64,000 bases of DNA from Oscillospiraceae bacterium (GTDB taxonomy: Bacteria > Bacillota > Clostridia > Oscillospirales > Ruminococcaceae): the NCBI GenBank assembly GCA_017432285.1, contig JAFRJM010000010.1:1-64000 (forward strand), written 5' to 3'. Within the stretch, counting starts at the first letter, position 1. Each line of letters opens with the position of its first letter. Of this stretch, positions 15,868 to 24,572 are shown one piece after another. The notes under the pieces are model-generated. The model saw only the letters and a list, made by a program, of their open reading frames with translations. It was not told the DNA's origin and ran no database searches. A program made the position numbers and the translations under genes.

Positions 15868-18660
15868 TCAGAGCACCGAGGCGAGTTTGTTCATAAGATC
15901 ATTGACATCAATAGGTTTGGCTATGTGACCGTTCATCCCGGCGTTTATCGCAGCTTCCTCGTCCTCTTTGAACGCGTTGGCCGTCATGGCCAGGATCGGG
16001 GTCTCAGCGAGTCTCCTGTCCTCGAGGGCACGTATCGCCGCAGTGGCTTCGTATCCGTCCATTACAGGCATCTGGATATCCATAAGGATCGCGTCGTAAT
16101 ATCCAGGCTCTGAAGACGAGATCATATCCAACGCTATCTGTCCGTTCTCAGCAGTCTCTACATTGAATCCGTACTGAGAAAGGATCATATTGGCTATCTC
16201 CATATTGACAGCGTTATCCTCAACGAGAAGCAGCCTCTTCTCTGAGAAATCCATTTTCTCATAATTGTTCTTGTTAAAAACCTGTTTCCTGTTTTCAACT
16301 TCCTTCTCATCCGCGATCCTGAACTTGATGCGGATTATCATCTCCGTACCCGCGCCGGGTGCAGTCAGTACTTCTATAGTGCCGCCCATAAGGTCGACGA
16401 TACTTTTTGTAATAGCGAGCCCAAGGCCTGTTCCTTCGATGCCGCTGTCCGTGGAACTCCTCTCCCGCTCAAAAGCAGTGAACATCTTCTCTGCGAACTC
16501 CTTGGACATGCCTATCCCGTTGTCCTGAACGATGATCTCATAGGAGCCGTAGCCGTCTTCAGATACGCCGGTCTCGGACAGAGATACCGTGACCTTTCCG
16601 CCTTCCGGAGTGAACTTGTATGAGTTGCTGATTATATTGAGAAGTATGCGGTTTAGATTCTTCTTATCGCACCAAACATATCTGTCCTGTATCTGGTTGA
16701 AGTGGACATTGAACTCTATTCCCTTCTGCTTCATCTGCTCAGTAAACAGGTCCTCAGTATTCTCGCAGATACTGATAAGATCCTCGGGCATATACTCGAG
16801 TTCCACTCTCCCATTCTCTATCCTGCTCATCTCAAGAATATCATTGATAAGGGACAGCAGGTGATGAGAAGATGAACTGATCTTCGTCAGGTATTCGTGG
16901 ACATCTTCCGGAGCCTCTTTTTCAAGAGCAAGATTGGTATACCCGATAATGGCATTCATAGGGGTGCGTATATCATGGGACATGTTGAACAGAAACTGGC
17001 TTTTCGCAAGGTTGCCTTCCACGGCGCGTATCTTTTCGCGCTCTGTCGACTCATGCTTCTTCCTTACGTAGTTCTGGAGATAGAACATGATGCGCATACC
17101 TATGAAAACTATGCAGATAAGAGCAATTCCGCCGTAAACCAGTGATGTGCGTACTTCAGCGATACTGTTCTGGGAATACAGCTGTTTGCCCATCCACAGC
17201 AGGGCGGAATAGACCAGAAGTGTAAACAATACAGTTCCGGAAACTGACATACCGCTGTATTCCGTGAGAGAACTCCTCTGCACAGTCCTGAGATAGAATA
17301 TAAATCCAAGAAGGCACCAGAGAGAAAGAAGAAGGAATGCTTCACTGCCCATTGCATCAAGGGCTGCCAGTCTCGGTACGAGCTGAACGACACCGAATAT
17401 CACGGAGACGATGCCTCCGAACATTCCGTACCATTTTATTTGAGTGTTCCCCTCTGCCTTAGCAATCTTGTATGCTGCCAGTGTGGTATATCCGTAGCCT
17501 ACGATCGCACCGAAAGAAGTAAGATCGACGAACCAGTTGAGCGTATTGCGTCCAAGCAAAGACAGGACGATGGAAAGCACCATTATAAACAGGATATTTG
17601 TCGTAGATTCATTGAATTTCTCGGACAGTATCTTGTCTTCTGCCATCGTTGAGAGGACGCGCATCGTAGCCCTGTATCCGCCGACGATACCGGTTAGGAT
17701 GGCAGCAAATGCTGTGACAGCTATAATAACGAGGCCTAATTTGCCCATTATCGCCTGCGCTGCGTAAAATGTAGGGACCGAAGCAGAACCGCTCAGATTT
17801 CCGAGATCAGCGATATACTGTCCCCAGTTCTGGTATCCGTCAGGGATAGCGGACACGCTTACCAGCGTCATAATGATATAAACGAAACCTGCAATCAATA
17901 TAGATGCAGGAATAATAGTCTTAACTTTATTTAGCGGGAATTTGAAGTGAGCGGTATCGAACGATATCACTTCAAATCCCACAAATGCCCATGGAGCCAG
18001 GATGACCAGACTTGCAATAGCGTAATATTTGTTGTATCCGCCTGTACCGAAAGACAGGATTGCTCCGGATCTCACTGCATGAGGAAGACAATACACAGCT
18101 ACTACCGCCGTTCCCAACGCCATGACGATCGCAGCAAATGTGTGGAGCTTCTGGATCATCGGCTTGGAGGAGATAAACAGTATCCCTATGCCTGCTATCG
18201 CAGAGATAGAAACAAGTATCTCACCTAGATCAATGCTGTTGCCAGCAATAGTGTAGCCTATTCCTGTGTGGAGGCTGTTTCCGAATATTGTCCTGACTAC
18301 CAGGAAAAGAGCTGTTCCGTTAAGAAACACTATCGTGAGGTAGGACAGACACAGGAACCATGAACACAGGAAGGCATGATCCCTTCCAAACGCTTCCTTG
18401 GTATATGAATACACGCCGCCTGTTATGCTGCTTCTCTGCATGAGGAACGAAAAACACTTGCCTATGACCAGTATAACTATCATACCTATGACCATTGCGA
18501 TCAAGGTACCGAGCGGCCCGGCTAGCGGGAGGAAAGTCGTACCGGGCATGACGAATGCTCCCCAGCCAACAGCGCAGCCAAAACCTATTGCCCACGCGTC
18601 GACCGGAAACAGATACCTGTCCAGTCCCTTCTGTATGTTTTGCAACTTCTTGTCAGACAT
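15868..18660 (-). CDS. Amino acid permease fused to hybrid histidine kinase with receiver
   Basis: 930 residues from the ATG at 18658-18660 (GAAAGG seven bases upstream; the longer frame begins with TTG). Residues about 10-530 form an APC-type amino acid/polyamine permease of 12 or more helices (WAIGFGCAVGWGAFVMPGT near the start). Then comes a histidine kinase: H-box FNMSHDIRTPMN (His562), N-box NIISNSYKF, G1 VQDNGIGMS, G2 GTGLGLAI. A receiver follows (VEDNAVNME, acceptor Asp861 in LMDIQMPVMDG, KPID). It looks complete. Transporter-kinase fusions exist (CbrA, an SSS-family case); an APC one is unusual. It probably senses uptake or occupancy of an amino compound. No HPt inside; the free HPt at 6249 is the candidate relay partner. 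Confidence 0.5.
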   Translation of the reverse strand: MSDKKLQNIQKGLDRYLFPVDAWAIGFGCAVGWGAFVMPGTTFLPLAGPLGTLIAMVIGMIVILVIGKCFSFLMQRSSITGGVYSYTKEAFGRDHAFLCSWFLCLSYLTIVFLNGTALFLVVRTIFGNSLHTGIGYTIAGNSIDLGEILVSISAIAGIGILFISSKPMIQKLHTFAAIVMALGTAVVAVYCLPHAVRSGAILSFGTGGYNKYYAIASLVILAPWAFVGFEVISFDTAHFKFPLNKVKTIIPASILIAGFVYIIMTLVSVSAIPDGYQNWGQYIADLGNLSGSASVPTFYAAQAIMGKLGLVIIAVTAFAAILTGIVGGYRATMRVLSTMAEDKILSEKFNESTTNILFIMVLSIVLSLLGRNTLNWFVDLTSFGAIVGYGYTTLAAYKIAKAEGNTQIKWYGMFGGIVSVIFGVVQLVPRLAALDAMGSEAFLLLSLWCLLGFIFYLRTVQRSSLTEYSGMSVSGTVLFTLLVYSALLWMGKQLYSQNSIAEVRTSLVYGGIALICIVFIGMRIMFYLQNYVRKKHESTEREKIRAVEGNLAKSQFLFNMSHDIRTPMNAIIGYTNLALEKEAPEDVHEYLTKISSSSHHLLSLINDILEMSRIENGRVELEYMPEDLISICENTEDLFTEQMKQKGIEFNVHFNQIQDRYVWCDKKNLNRILLNIISNSYKFTPEGGKVTVSLSETGVSEDGYGSYEIIVQDNGIGMSKEFAEKMFTAFERERSSTDSGIEGTGLGLAITKSIVDLMGGTIEVLTAPGAGTEMIIRIKFRIADEKEVENRKQVFNKNNYEKMDFSEKRLLLVEDNAVNMEIANMILSQYGFNVETAENGQIALDMISSSEPGYYDAILMDIQMPVMDGYEATAAIRALEDRRLAETPILAMTANAFKEDEEAAINAGMNGHIAKPIDVNDLMNKLASVL

Positions 18661-18664
18661 ATAG

Positions 18665-18840
18665 TTACCTTTCCTCAATCAAACTCCCCAGGGTACTGAA
18701 GAGCAAAGCAGGCTCAATTGGTTTGTTCAGATAGGCATCAAGTCTTGCCCAAATTCCCTCTGCACATCATCCTCTTATGCATTTGCAGTGAGTGGTATAG
18801 TCGGAATTCCCGTGGTGGTGCATGTACGGTCCGTATAGTC
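18665..18840 (-). pseudogene. Decayed receiver-domain remnant
   Basis: Reading the minus strand, 18778-18807 encodes IPTIPLTANA, the beta5 end of a receiver domain; the next codon is a stop (TAA, 18775-18777), followed by EDDVQR. After a frame change, 18665-18748 encodes ARLDAYLNKPIEPALLF and a receiver-like tail with its own stop at 18665-18667. Normal receivers read LTANA-x-x-EDxxx...AGxDxYLxKPI in one frame. So this is the end of a response regulator or hybrid kinase broken by at least one stop and one frameshift. A further shift near 18815 may separate IRTVHAPPREF. It lies right in front of the permease-kinase gene. Confidence 0.5.
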
Positions 18841-19075
18841 AAAAACAAGAATTCCGGCAACGACTTTCCGACTCTAACAGCAATCCCGACTGTGTTTCTT
18901 TACTGTCCCCAAAACACAGCGTTCTCTAAAACAAGCAACCTATTAGAAAAGTACTTTTGCTTCATATAAGTAATTATAGAGATCAGCACTTTTATTCATC
19001 TATTATCATTGCATACACAATTATTTTAGAGAATTATTACTTTTTATTCAACTTATATAATAAGTATTATTATCA
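18841..19075. other. Intergenic DNA upstream of the kinase cluster
   Basis: About 235 AT-rich bases with no credible gene. The 5' part of the decayed receiver gene may continue to about 18900 but I could not follow its frame. The promoter of the minus-strand kinase/pilus cluster is expected here; I see no sigma-A match strong enough to name. Confidence 0.5.
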
Positions 19076-19130
19076 TAAAAAAGGAACTACCTGCGAGCCA
19101 CTCAGGCAAATCAGGTAGTTTTCCTTTTTT
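19076..19130 (-). terminator. Terminator after the M14 peptidase gene
   Basis: AACTACCTG (19085-19093) pairs with CAGGTAGTT (19112-19120), extended by AAAAAGG and CCTTTTT flanks. On the minus strand the stem is followed by a T-rich run. Ends the T-box transporter operon. Confidence 0.5.
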
Positions 19131-19158
19131 ACTTATACCCTATAGGTGTATTGCTCAT

Positions 19159-20841
19159 TTACAGGACAACAGACGCCGATACGATCCCAGCTTTCTCCTG
19201 AGAAGCAGTTACCGTTACCTCTGTTCCTTTTTTCGCTTTAACCAGCCAGACCACTTTCTTCCTCGCAGGGGCGTTCTCCTCGGTGGTCAGATTGCCATAG
19301 AAAAATGCTCCTGTGACTGTCCTGCTGTATCCGGATAGATTGCCTATCTCCTCCGTTTCTTTTCCGGAAAGGATCTCTCCCCCTTTGAATGAAACCTTTA
19401 CAGGTTTGTCCACATGCTGATTAATTGCTTCATCTGTGAGGTTTGTTGGGAGATATCCAAGATTCCCCACTATCGCCGTCACTTTGTACAGGCCGTCACC
19501 AACTTCCTCAGACGTCAAAGAATCGATGTTCAGTTTTGGCATAGCCTTCATGAAGCGGAGGTTAAATTTGGCATCCTTCTCACATTCCTCTGTAAGATAT
19601 TTTCCGGGTGGGTTCTGATGCGTGAATTTGTAATTAAATCCGCCTATTTCCACCTCGCCGAAAACCGGGTGTTCAAATGCGGTCCAATCTTCATAGTATT
19701 CCGGAGCATTATCCTTCACCCAATCAATGCATGCATTGAACCGCTTCATCTGAAGCTCCGGAGTTTCCTTTGACCTGTCAAACCAGTTGTAAGGGACACC
19801 GACTTTAGAATCCAGATCCCAGAATTCAACTGTATATGCAGGTATGCCCTGAACCTGATAGAACCAGTCATCCAGAGCACCGCTGTCATACTGACTCTGG
19901 TCGCTCATGAACGAATCGAATATATTGAGAGGAACGTAACCGAGTTCTTCCTTGCCCATGTTGGCTATAGCAATCATGCTCTTTATATCGTTATAAGGAG
20001 CTGACTTGGAAGGCCTCGTTCCAGGAGGATACAGGAAAAGTCCTCCGCTTGTATGACCTATAGCTGCTCCGCCGATGTTAGGATGAGCAAGGACAAAATC
20101 CACGATTGCTTTTGTCTCAATATTGCTCAAAGGATATTTGCCTGCTCCCGGCTGACGGGAATCAGGGAACCAACCCAGCGGGAAATTCCTGTTGAAATCC
20201 AACCCCCACGGATCCTTTTCCATTTTCAGATTTTCGCTCCCGTCATAAGGGATAAGGACACCCTCCGGATAGATGTCATAGAATGTACCTTCAGAATCTC
20301 CCGGATCACGAAGCATCATGGAATCCGGTCTCTTCGGGTCGATCTTCCATGCCCCATATGGTGTCTTGATACGCATCATGCGTACTACACCGTCGCCATC
20401 AAGATCCTCATCACGCACACCGCCATCTTTAGACATATATTCCCTGTTGACAGACCTGAGGGTCTTGGGAGTCGTAAGATATGTCTCCGCTCCATCAGGA
20501 GTTACACGAGGAATTACATATACCGTCATCTCATCAACGAGCTTTGTGATCTCAGGATCCTCACCGTAGTTGGTCAGCATATAGTCTACCGTGTACATCG
20601 CTGCCATTGAGCCTGTGACTTCCCCAGCATGGATATTTCCGTCAAGATACCAGCCAGGTTTAGAAAGCGCTCCTCCGGTCTTCTTGTTTGTTATCGTAAC
20701 GACATACTGATTCCTTCCCTCCTCCGTCACGCAATTCACATCCAGATCTACCAAATCCGGATATGTAGCTGCAAAATGTTTCAGATTGGATTTCAGTTCA
20801 TCGTATTTATAGTAATGGTCATATTTAAACGTAGTTTTCAT
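19159..20841 (-). CDS. M14-family zinc carboxypeptidase
   Basis: 560 residues from the ATG at 20839-20841 (AAAGGA seven bases upstream). Residues about 8-345 are an M14 peptidase: zinc ligands His71 and Glu74 in GNIHAGEVTG, third ligand His263 in IGHTSGG, catalytic Glu339 in YTVEFWD, and substrate Arg/Asn candidates in DFNRNFPLGW. The C-terminal 150 residues look like a beta-sandwich. No signal peptide is visible, so it may be cytoplasmic, trimming imported peptides, unless exported in another way. It is the last gene of an operon for uptake of a polar amino acid, 17 bases after the ATPase gene, which suggests it helps supply the same amino acid. Confidence 0.5.
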   Translation of the reverse strand: MKTTFKYDHYYKYDELKSNLKHFAATYPDLVDLDVNCVTEEGRNQYVVTITNKKTGGALSKPGWYLDGNIHAGEVTGSMAAMYTVDYMLTNYGEDPEITKLVDEMTVYVIPRVTPDGAETYLTTPKTLRSVNREYMSKDGGVRDEDLDGDGVVRMMRIKTPYGAWKIDPKRPDSMMLRDPGDSEGTFYDIYPEGVLIPYDGSENLKMEKDPWGLDFNRNFPLGWFPDSRQPGAGKYPLSNIETKAIVDFVLAHPNIGGAAIGHTSGGLFLYPPGTRPSKSAPYNDIKSMIAIANMGKEELGYVPLNIFDSFMSDQSQYDSGALDDWFYQVQGIPAYTVEFWDLDSKVGVPYNWFDRSKETPELQMKRFNACIDWVKDNAPEYYEDWTAFEHPVFGEVEIGGFNYKFTHQNPPGKYLTEECEKDAKFNLRFMKAMPKLNIDSLTSEEVGDGLYKVTAIVGNLGYLPTNLTDEAINQHVDKPVKVSFKGGEILSGKETEEIGNLSGYSRTVTGAFFYGNLTTEENAPARKKVVWLVKAKKGTEVTVTASQEKAGIVSASVVL

Positions 20842-20858
20842 AACAAATCCTTTTATCA

Positions 20859-21608
20859 TCAATAAAGAACCTGTGAGAGGAACTCCTGAGTCCTGGGATT
20901 CTGAGGATGATCGAACAACTCCGAGGGTGTTCCGGATTCGACCACCATTCCGTCATCTATAAACAGTACTCTGTCACTGACATTCCTTGCGAATCCCATC
21001 TCATGGGTAACAATAACGCATGTCATTCCGCTTTCAACAAGATCCTGTATAACATCCAGTACTCCCTTTACCATCTCAGGGTCAAGTGCGGATGTGGGCT
21101 CGTCAAACAGCATGACATCAGGTTCCATCGCCATAGCTCTGACTATTGCAAGCCTCTGTTTCTGACCTCCGGACAGCTTTCTGGGATATTCGTTAGCCTT
21201 GTCTTCGAGTCCGACTGTCCTGAGAAGGTCCATAGCTTTTTTCTCTGCGTCTGCCTTGGACATACCTTTCTCAAGAGTCGGTGCGATGGTGATATTATCC
21301 AGTACTGTCATGTGCGGAAACACATTGAACTGCTGGAACACCATCCCTATCTTCTGCCTATGAAGGTCAAGGTTAGTACTCTTGGCATCAAGTTCTTCTC
21401 CCTCGAAAAACACTTTCCCGCTTGTAGGAACTTCAAGAAGATTGAGGCATCTCAGGAACGTGGATTTCCCTCCTCCGGAGGGGCCGATTATGGAGACTAC
21501 CTCTCCTTTGTATATCTTCTCACTGATTCCTTTAAGGACCTTGAGGTCACCGAAATCTTTCTTCAGATCGATAGTCTCGATCATTATTGTTTTATTATCG
21601 TCAATCAC
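20859..21608 (-). CDS. Polar amino acid ABC transporter ATPase (GlnQ-like)
   Basis: 249 residues: Walker [11 protein letters not shown]-loop VFQQFNVF, signature LSGGQKQR, Walker [13 protein letters not shown] and His switch VTHEMGF, all intact. The length and sequence style match the GlnQ/ArtP/TcyC group. Start is a GTG at 21606-21608 overlapping the permease stop by eight bases, with GGAGG ten bases upstream; an internal ATG at 21584 has no ribosome site. Provides ATP hydrolysis for the permease encoded just before it. Confidence 0.5.
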   Translation of the reverse strand: MIDDNKTIMIETIDLKKDFGDLKVLKGISEKIYKGEVVSIIGPSGGGKSTFLRCLNLLEVPTSGKVFFEGEELDAKSTNLDLHRQKIGMVFQQFNVFPHMTVLDNITIAPTLEKGMSKADAEKKAMDLLRTVGLEDKANEYPRKLSGGQKQRLAIVRAMAMEPDVMLFDEPTSALDPEMVKGVLDVIQDLVESGMTCVIVTHEMGFARNVSDRVLFIDDGMVVESGTPSELFDHPQNPRTQEFLSQVLY

Positions 21609-22266
21609 TTACGCTGAACCTCCCTTCCATCCACCTTACAAGCGCTGACAGCACCATAGTCAGTATCAGGTAAATAAACGCGATAATGAACAGGGGCTGC
21701 CACACCAGGAACTTGTTGGCAAGGATCGTTCTTGTATACATAAGTTCATAAAGCATAAACGATCCTGCCATTGAGGTCTCCTTGATCATGGCGATATACT
21801 CGTTCGCCAATGCTGGGAGGATATTCTTCACCGCCTGAGGCAGTATGATCTTTGTCATAGTATGTTTTGCTGTCATTCCAAGGCTTCGTGCCGCCTCAGC
21901 CTGACCGGAATCCACTGAGTTGATGCCGCCCCGTATTATTTCCGCTACATAGGCGCTTGAGTTAAGAATAAGGGACATAAGGACCGTGTAGACTTTGTCG
22001 ATCTTATTGAGCGCGGGAAAAGCCATCGGCAGGAAATAATAGAATATGTACATCTGAACTAGCAATGGCGTGCCGCGTATTATAGTGACGAATGCTCCTG
22101 AAACATCAGTAAGTATCTTGTTTTTGCTGAGCCTTGCTATAGCGATAAATGTTCCGAGTACAGTACCGAGAGAAACAGCTATAAAGGCATATTTCAGGGT
22201 TCCGAGTGTTCCTTTCAGGAATATCGGCCAATACTCGAACAATACATCAAATATACTTGCTCCCAT
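21601..22266 (-). CDS. Polar amino acid ABC transporter permease
   Basis: 221 residues, about five transmembrane helices, of the HisM/GlnP type. The EAA loop for ATPase contact is visible as [14 protein letters not shown] followed by [14 protein letters not shown] single permease gene implies a homodimer. Placed between the binding lipoprotein and the ATPase with an eight-base overlap to the latter. Confidence 0.5.
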   Translation of the reverse strand: MGASIFDVLFEYWPIFLKGTLGTLKYAFIAVSLGTVLGTFIAIARLSKNKILTDVSGAFVTIIRGTPLLVQMYIFYYFLPMAFPALNKIDKVYTVLMSLILNSSAYVAEIIRGGINSVDSGQAEAARSLGMTAKHTMTKIILPQAVKNILPALANEYIAMIKETSMAGSFMLYELMYTRTILANKFLVWQPLFIIAFIYLILTMVLSALVRWMEGRFSVSD

Positions 22267-22277
22267 TTAACACCCCA

Positions 22278-23222
22278 TCATTCTTCTATGCCGGCCTGCT
22301 CCTTGGCGACCTCGTACATATCGAAGTAATAGTTTTTCTCGTTCACGAATTCAATGATCTTGTTGACTACATTGATAAGACTTGTTTCACCCTTCTTTGC
22401 AAGTGCAACGTTTCCTTCATATTCCTGATACAGGCTCATATCGAAGAGCACTCCTGTGAGGACGAATTTTCCGTCGGAAGTTGCCACATACTGTTTCGCA
22501 GTATCCTCGTCCAGAGCTATAACATCGCACTTTCCTGCCTGAAGACCAAGAACTGCCTGATCAAGTGTGCTAACGAGCTCAAGTGTTGTGGTTCCGTCAG
22601 GATCAAGTGTGAGGATCTGATCTTCTACATACATCTCCTGAAGAGAAGCTGCCTGTGCATAGATGTGTGTGCCTACAAAGTCTGCCAGGCTGTTGAATTT
22701 GCCTTCATTTTCCACAGTTGTAATGAGTGTGTGGTTGGATGTGCTGTCCTCTTCATCTTCGCCGACATAACCTACAGTCAGCTCATACTGCTCGGCGCGG
22801 TCTGCTTTCCAGCCGTATCCGGAGAAAGCCATATCGACTTTACCTGTATCAACGGCTGCAAACGTTCCGCTGAATTCCATGGTCTCGATAGCCAGGTCAA
22901 CACCAAGGCAGTCTGCAACGTATTTCGCAAGCATCATCTCAGATCCGTATACCGTTCCGTCTTCTGTTACGAATTCTGCTGCCGGATAGTCCGGTGAAGT
23001 AGCAATGGTGAGAACACCTGAATCAAGGACACTCTTCAGAACGCCTGTCGCGCCGCTGAGATCCAGCTCAGGTTTTTCCATGTTGGTGGTATCTAATAAG
23101 TACGCATAAGTGGAAGTGGTTCCTGTTTTAGGTTCTTTAGACTCTTCCTTCTTGGAACCACAGGATACTAAACAAACTGCAAGGGCAAGCATCAGAACGG
23201 ATGCGATAATTTTCTTAAACAT
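22278..23222 (-). CDS. Amino acid ABC transporter substrate-binding lipoprotein
   Basis: 314 residues if started at the ATG 23220-23222, giving signal FKKIIASVLMLALAVCLVSC with lipobox LVSC. The rest is a family-3 solute-binding protein (VLTIATSPDYPAAEF, SGYGWKADRAEQY, LAKKGE). The frame is open further upstream to two ATGs at 23313-23318 that have a much better ribosome site (AAAGGAGG, nine bases); that start would add an Arg/His-rich 32-residue N-terminus. The start is therefore uncertain. Located after a T-box leader, so transport is turned on when the matching tRNA is uncharged. Substrate not readable. Confidence 0.5.
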   Translation of the reverse strand: MFKKIIASVLMLALAVCLVSCGSKKEESKEPKTGTTSTYAYLLDTTNMEKPELDLSGATGVLKSVLDSGVLTIATSPDYPAAEFVTEDGTVYGSEMMLAKYVADCLGVDLAIETMEFSGTFAAVDTGKVDMAFSGYGWKADRAEQYELTVGYVGEDEEDSTSNHTLITTVENEGKFNSLADFVGTHIYAQAASLQEMYVEDQILTLDPDGTTTLELVSTLDQAVLGLQAGKCDVIALDEDTAKQYVATSDGKFVLTGVLFDMSLYQEYEGNVALAKKGETSLINVVNKIIEFVNEKNYYFDMYEVAKEQAGIEE

Positions 23223-23602
23223 TTTTATAATCTCTCTTTCATTTATTGATTTTATTGAATATGTTTTGGTGTGGTGTCTTCGTCGGGGATCACTCTCCGT
23301 CCGTCTTCGTCGCATCATTCTCTGGTGCCTCCTTTCTTCAAAAAATACAAATAAAAAAGCCGTCCCTGAAAATCCAGAGACGACATAAATCACCTTTATA
23401 TCGCGGTGCCACACTGGTTGCGGGAACTATCATTCCCACCTCTCTTTTTCCCTCTAACGCAGGTCTACGCGTCCCTCCGTACTGTGCTTTTCAGGAGGAC
23501 TTCTCCCAGACTCTTTTCCCCAGTCATGTTGCCGCCGGACTTCCACTCTGTTCCGGCTCGCTGATGGATCTATGCCCAGATACTTCTTCTGTTCATCGAA
23601 TT
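23223..23602 (-). promoter_or_regulatory. T-box riboswitch leader
   Basis: The minus-strand leader between promoter and transporter has the T-box core GTGGCACCGCG (23402-23412), an upstream stem I region with an AGTA motif (GAAGAAGTATC) and GC-rich apical arm, and a terminator before the genes. T-boxes read the charging state of a tRNA and prevent termination when it is uncharged. I could not place the specifier codon with confidence, so the amino acid is left open. Confidence 0.5.
23350..23382 (-). terminator. T-box terminator hairpin
   Basis: CGTCTCTG and CAGGGACG pair around a six-base loop (23361-23382), followed on the minus strand by GGC and TTTTTT. The T-box core just upstream provides the antiterminator alternative. 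Confidence 0.5.
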
Positions 23603-23609
23603 TAGTGGG

Positions 23610-23638
23610 ATTATATATTCGCTTTTTTCATTAGTCAA
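23610..23638 (-). promoter_or_regulatory. Sigma-A promoter of the T-box transporter operon
   Basis: -35 TTGACT (23633-23638), 17-base spacer, -10 TATAAT (23610-23615). Transcription should start near 23603, giving a leader of about 380 bases to the ATG at 23222. Confidence 0.5.
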
Positions 23639-23805
23639 GCATTTTGTGTATATTGCAGGCCGGAATTGGTTACCTTAGCAAAGGAGTTCACAATAAACAA
23701 ATGCCGTTTTAACCAAGTATTTGGAAAAGTTTTTGTATAATCTTGCTATCATAGCACCAGCGCTTTACCGCTTTTATTAGCTAAATAGTAGAAATTTGTG
23801 CAAAA

Positions 23806-23836
23806 CAAAAATCGGGTAACTGCTGTCCCGATTTTT
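23806..23836 (-). terminator. Terminator after the IMP cyclohydrolase-like gene
   Basis: AAAAATCGGG pairs with CCCGATTTTT around an 11-base loop, directly after the stop of the minus-strand gene; A/T-rich arms allow function in both directions. The 170 bases between here and the T-box promoter hold no gene. Confidence 0.5.
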
Positions 23837-23845
23837 GCTTTTATT

Positions 23846-24562
23846 TCACTGTAATTTATTGATAATTCTGTCCTTGCAAGTCTGGTCCCTAAGGTCAATT
23901 ACACGAACAAACAGTGAGACCTTATTGTCCGCATTCATGGCATCCCAGATCTTATTTGCAATGCATTCCGGATCACTGCCCCATCTTCCCGTAGAACAAA
24001 GCACAGGTTCTCCTTCATAGCTTGGAAGCGGTCCCCCTGTTCCCATATACGTTCTAAGAAAGCGGCCTTCAACTGCTTTGGCATCATTACACTCGAAATG
24101 TTCCCGTACCTCTTTTTCCGGATCTCCGTTTGCTGCCCGGATAAGAGACATTTCGTATTTCATATCGCTGTTCTCAATGCTGATTATCGAGGAGATGCGG
24201 GGAGTATAATTGGGCGCGTCAGGTTCAAAAGTCCTCACGGAAAGAGATTCTTCAAATGATTTTCCGGAAAGAAATCCATCAAATACAGTATCTGTCTGAT
24301 CCCCATTAGTAATGATCGTCTTATTTCCGAAAACTCTGACAGGAGCATAGATAATAAGCGACGGATCAGTGACTTTAGTCGGGTCAAACGCTTCAGTACG
24401 GATCCCTTGTCCGTCTTTTACGAAGATACGGTTCCTGCTGTTTACGCTTCTTCCTGTCAGGAAATAAAACAGTATCGCCTTCTCACCGTCTTCTGACTTT
24501 CCAATGAACAGCCCTCTGCCCGGATACGGAAGTGATCGCAGCAGTTCAAACAAATCCACCAT
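23846..24562 (-). CDS. IMP cyclohydrolase-like protein
   Basis: 238 residues from the ATG at 24560-24562 (AAGGAG six bases upstream). It resembles the archaeal-type PurO/IMP cyclohydrolase-like family: LPYPGRGLFIGKS, FYFLTGRSVNSRNRIF, and a TPRISS segment in the middle. PurO closes FAICAR to IMP, the last step of purine synthesis. Bacterial members of this family are of uncertain activity. The gene follows the PfkB kinase by 10 bases, so the two are co-transcribed, hinting at a shared nucleoside or sugar substrate. Family call fairly sure, reaction not. Confidence 0.5.
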   Translation of the reverse strand: MVDLFELLRSLPYPGRGLFIGKSEDGEKAILFYFLTGRSVNSRNRIFVKDGQGIRTEAFDPTKVTDPSLIIYAPVRVFGNKTIITNGDQTDTVFDGFLSGKSFEESLSVRTFEPDAPNYTPRISSIISIENSDMKYEMSLIRAANGDPEKEVREHFECNDAKAVEGRFLRTYMGTGGPLPSYEGEPVLCSTGRWGSDPECIANKIWDAMNADNKVSLFVRVIDLRDQTCKDRIINKLQ

Positions 24563-24572
24563 CACAAGCTCC

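Noticed and set aside
15868..18660. Permease-kinase fusion as a frameshift or chimeric artefact
   Set aside because: The frame is continuous through the junction with a plausible linker helix, and kinase and permease motifs are all intact.
22206..22997. Plus-strand frame of 263 codons
   Set aside because: Lies antisense to the substrate-binding lipoprotein, which has a clear family match; Cys-rich nonsense sequence without a ribosome site.
23223..23602. Assigning a specific amino acid to the T-box
   Set aside because: I could not align stem I well enough to place the specifier codon; naming one would be a guess.
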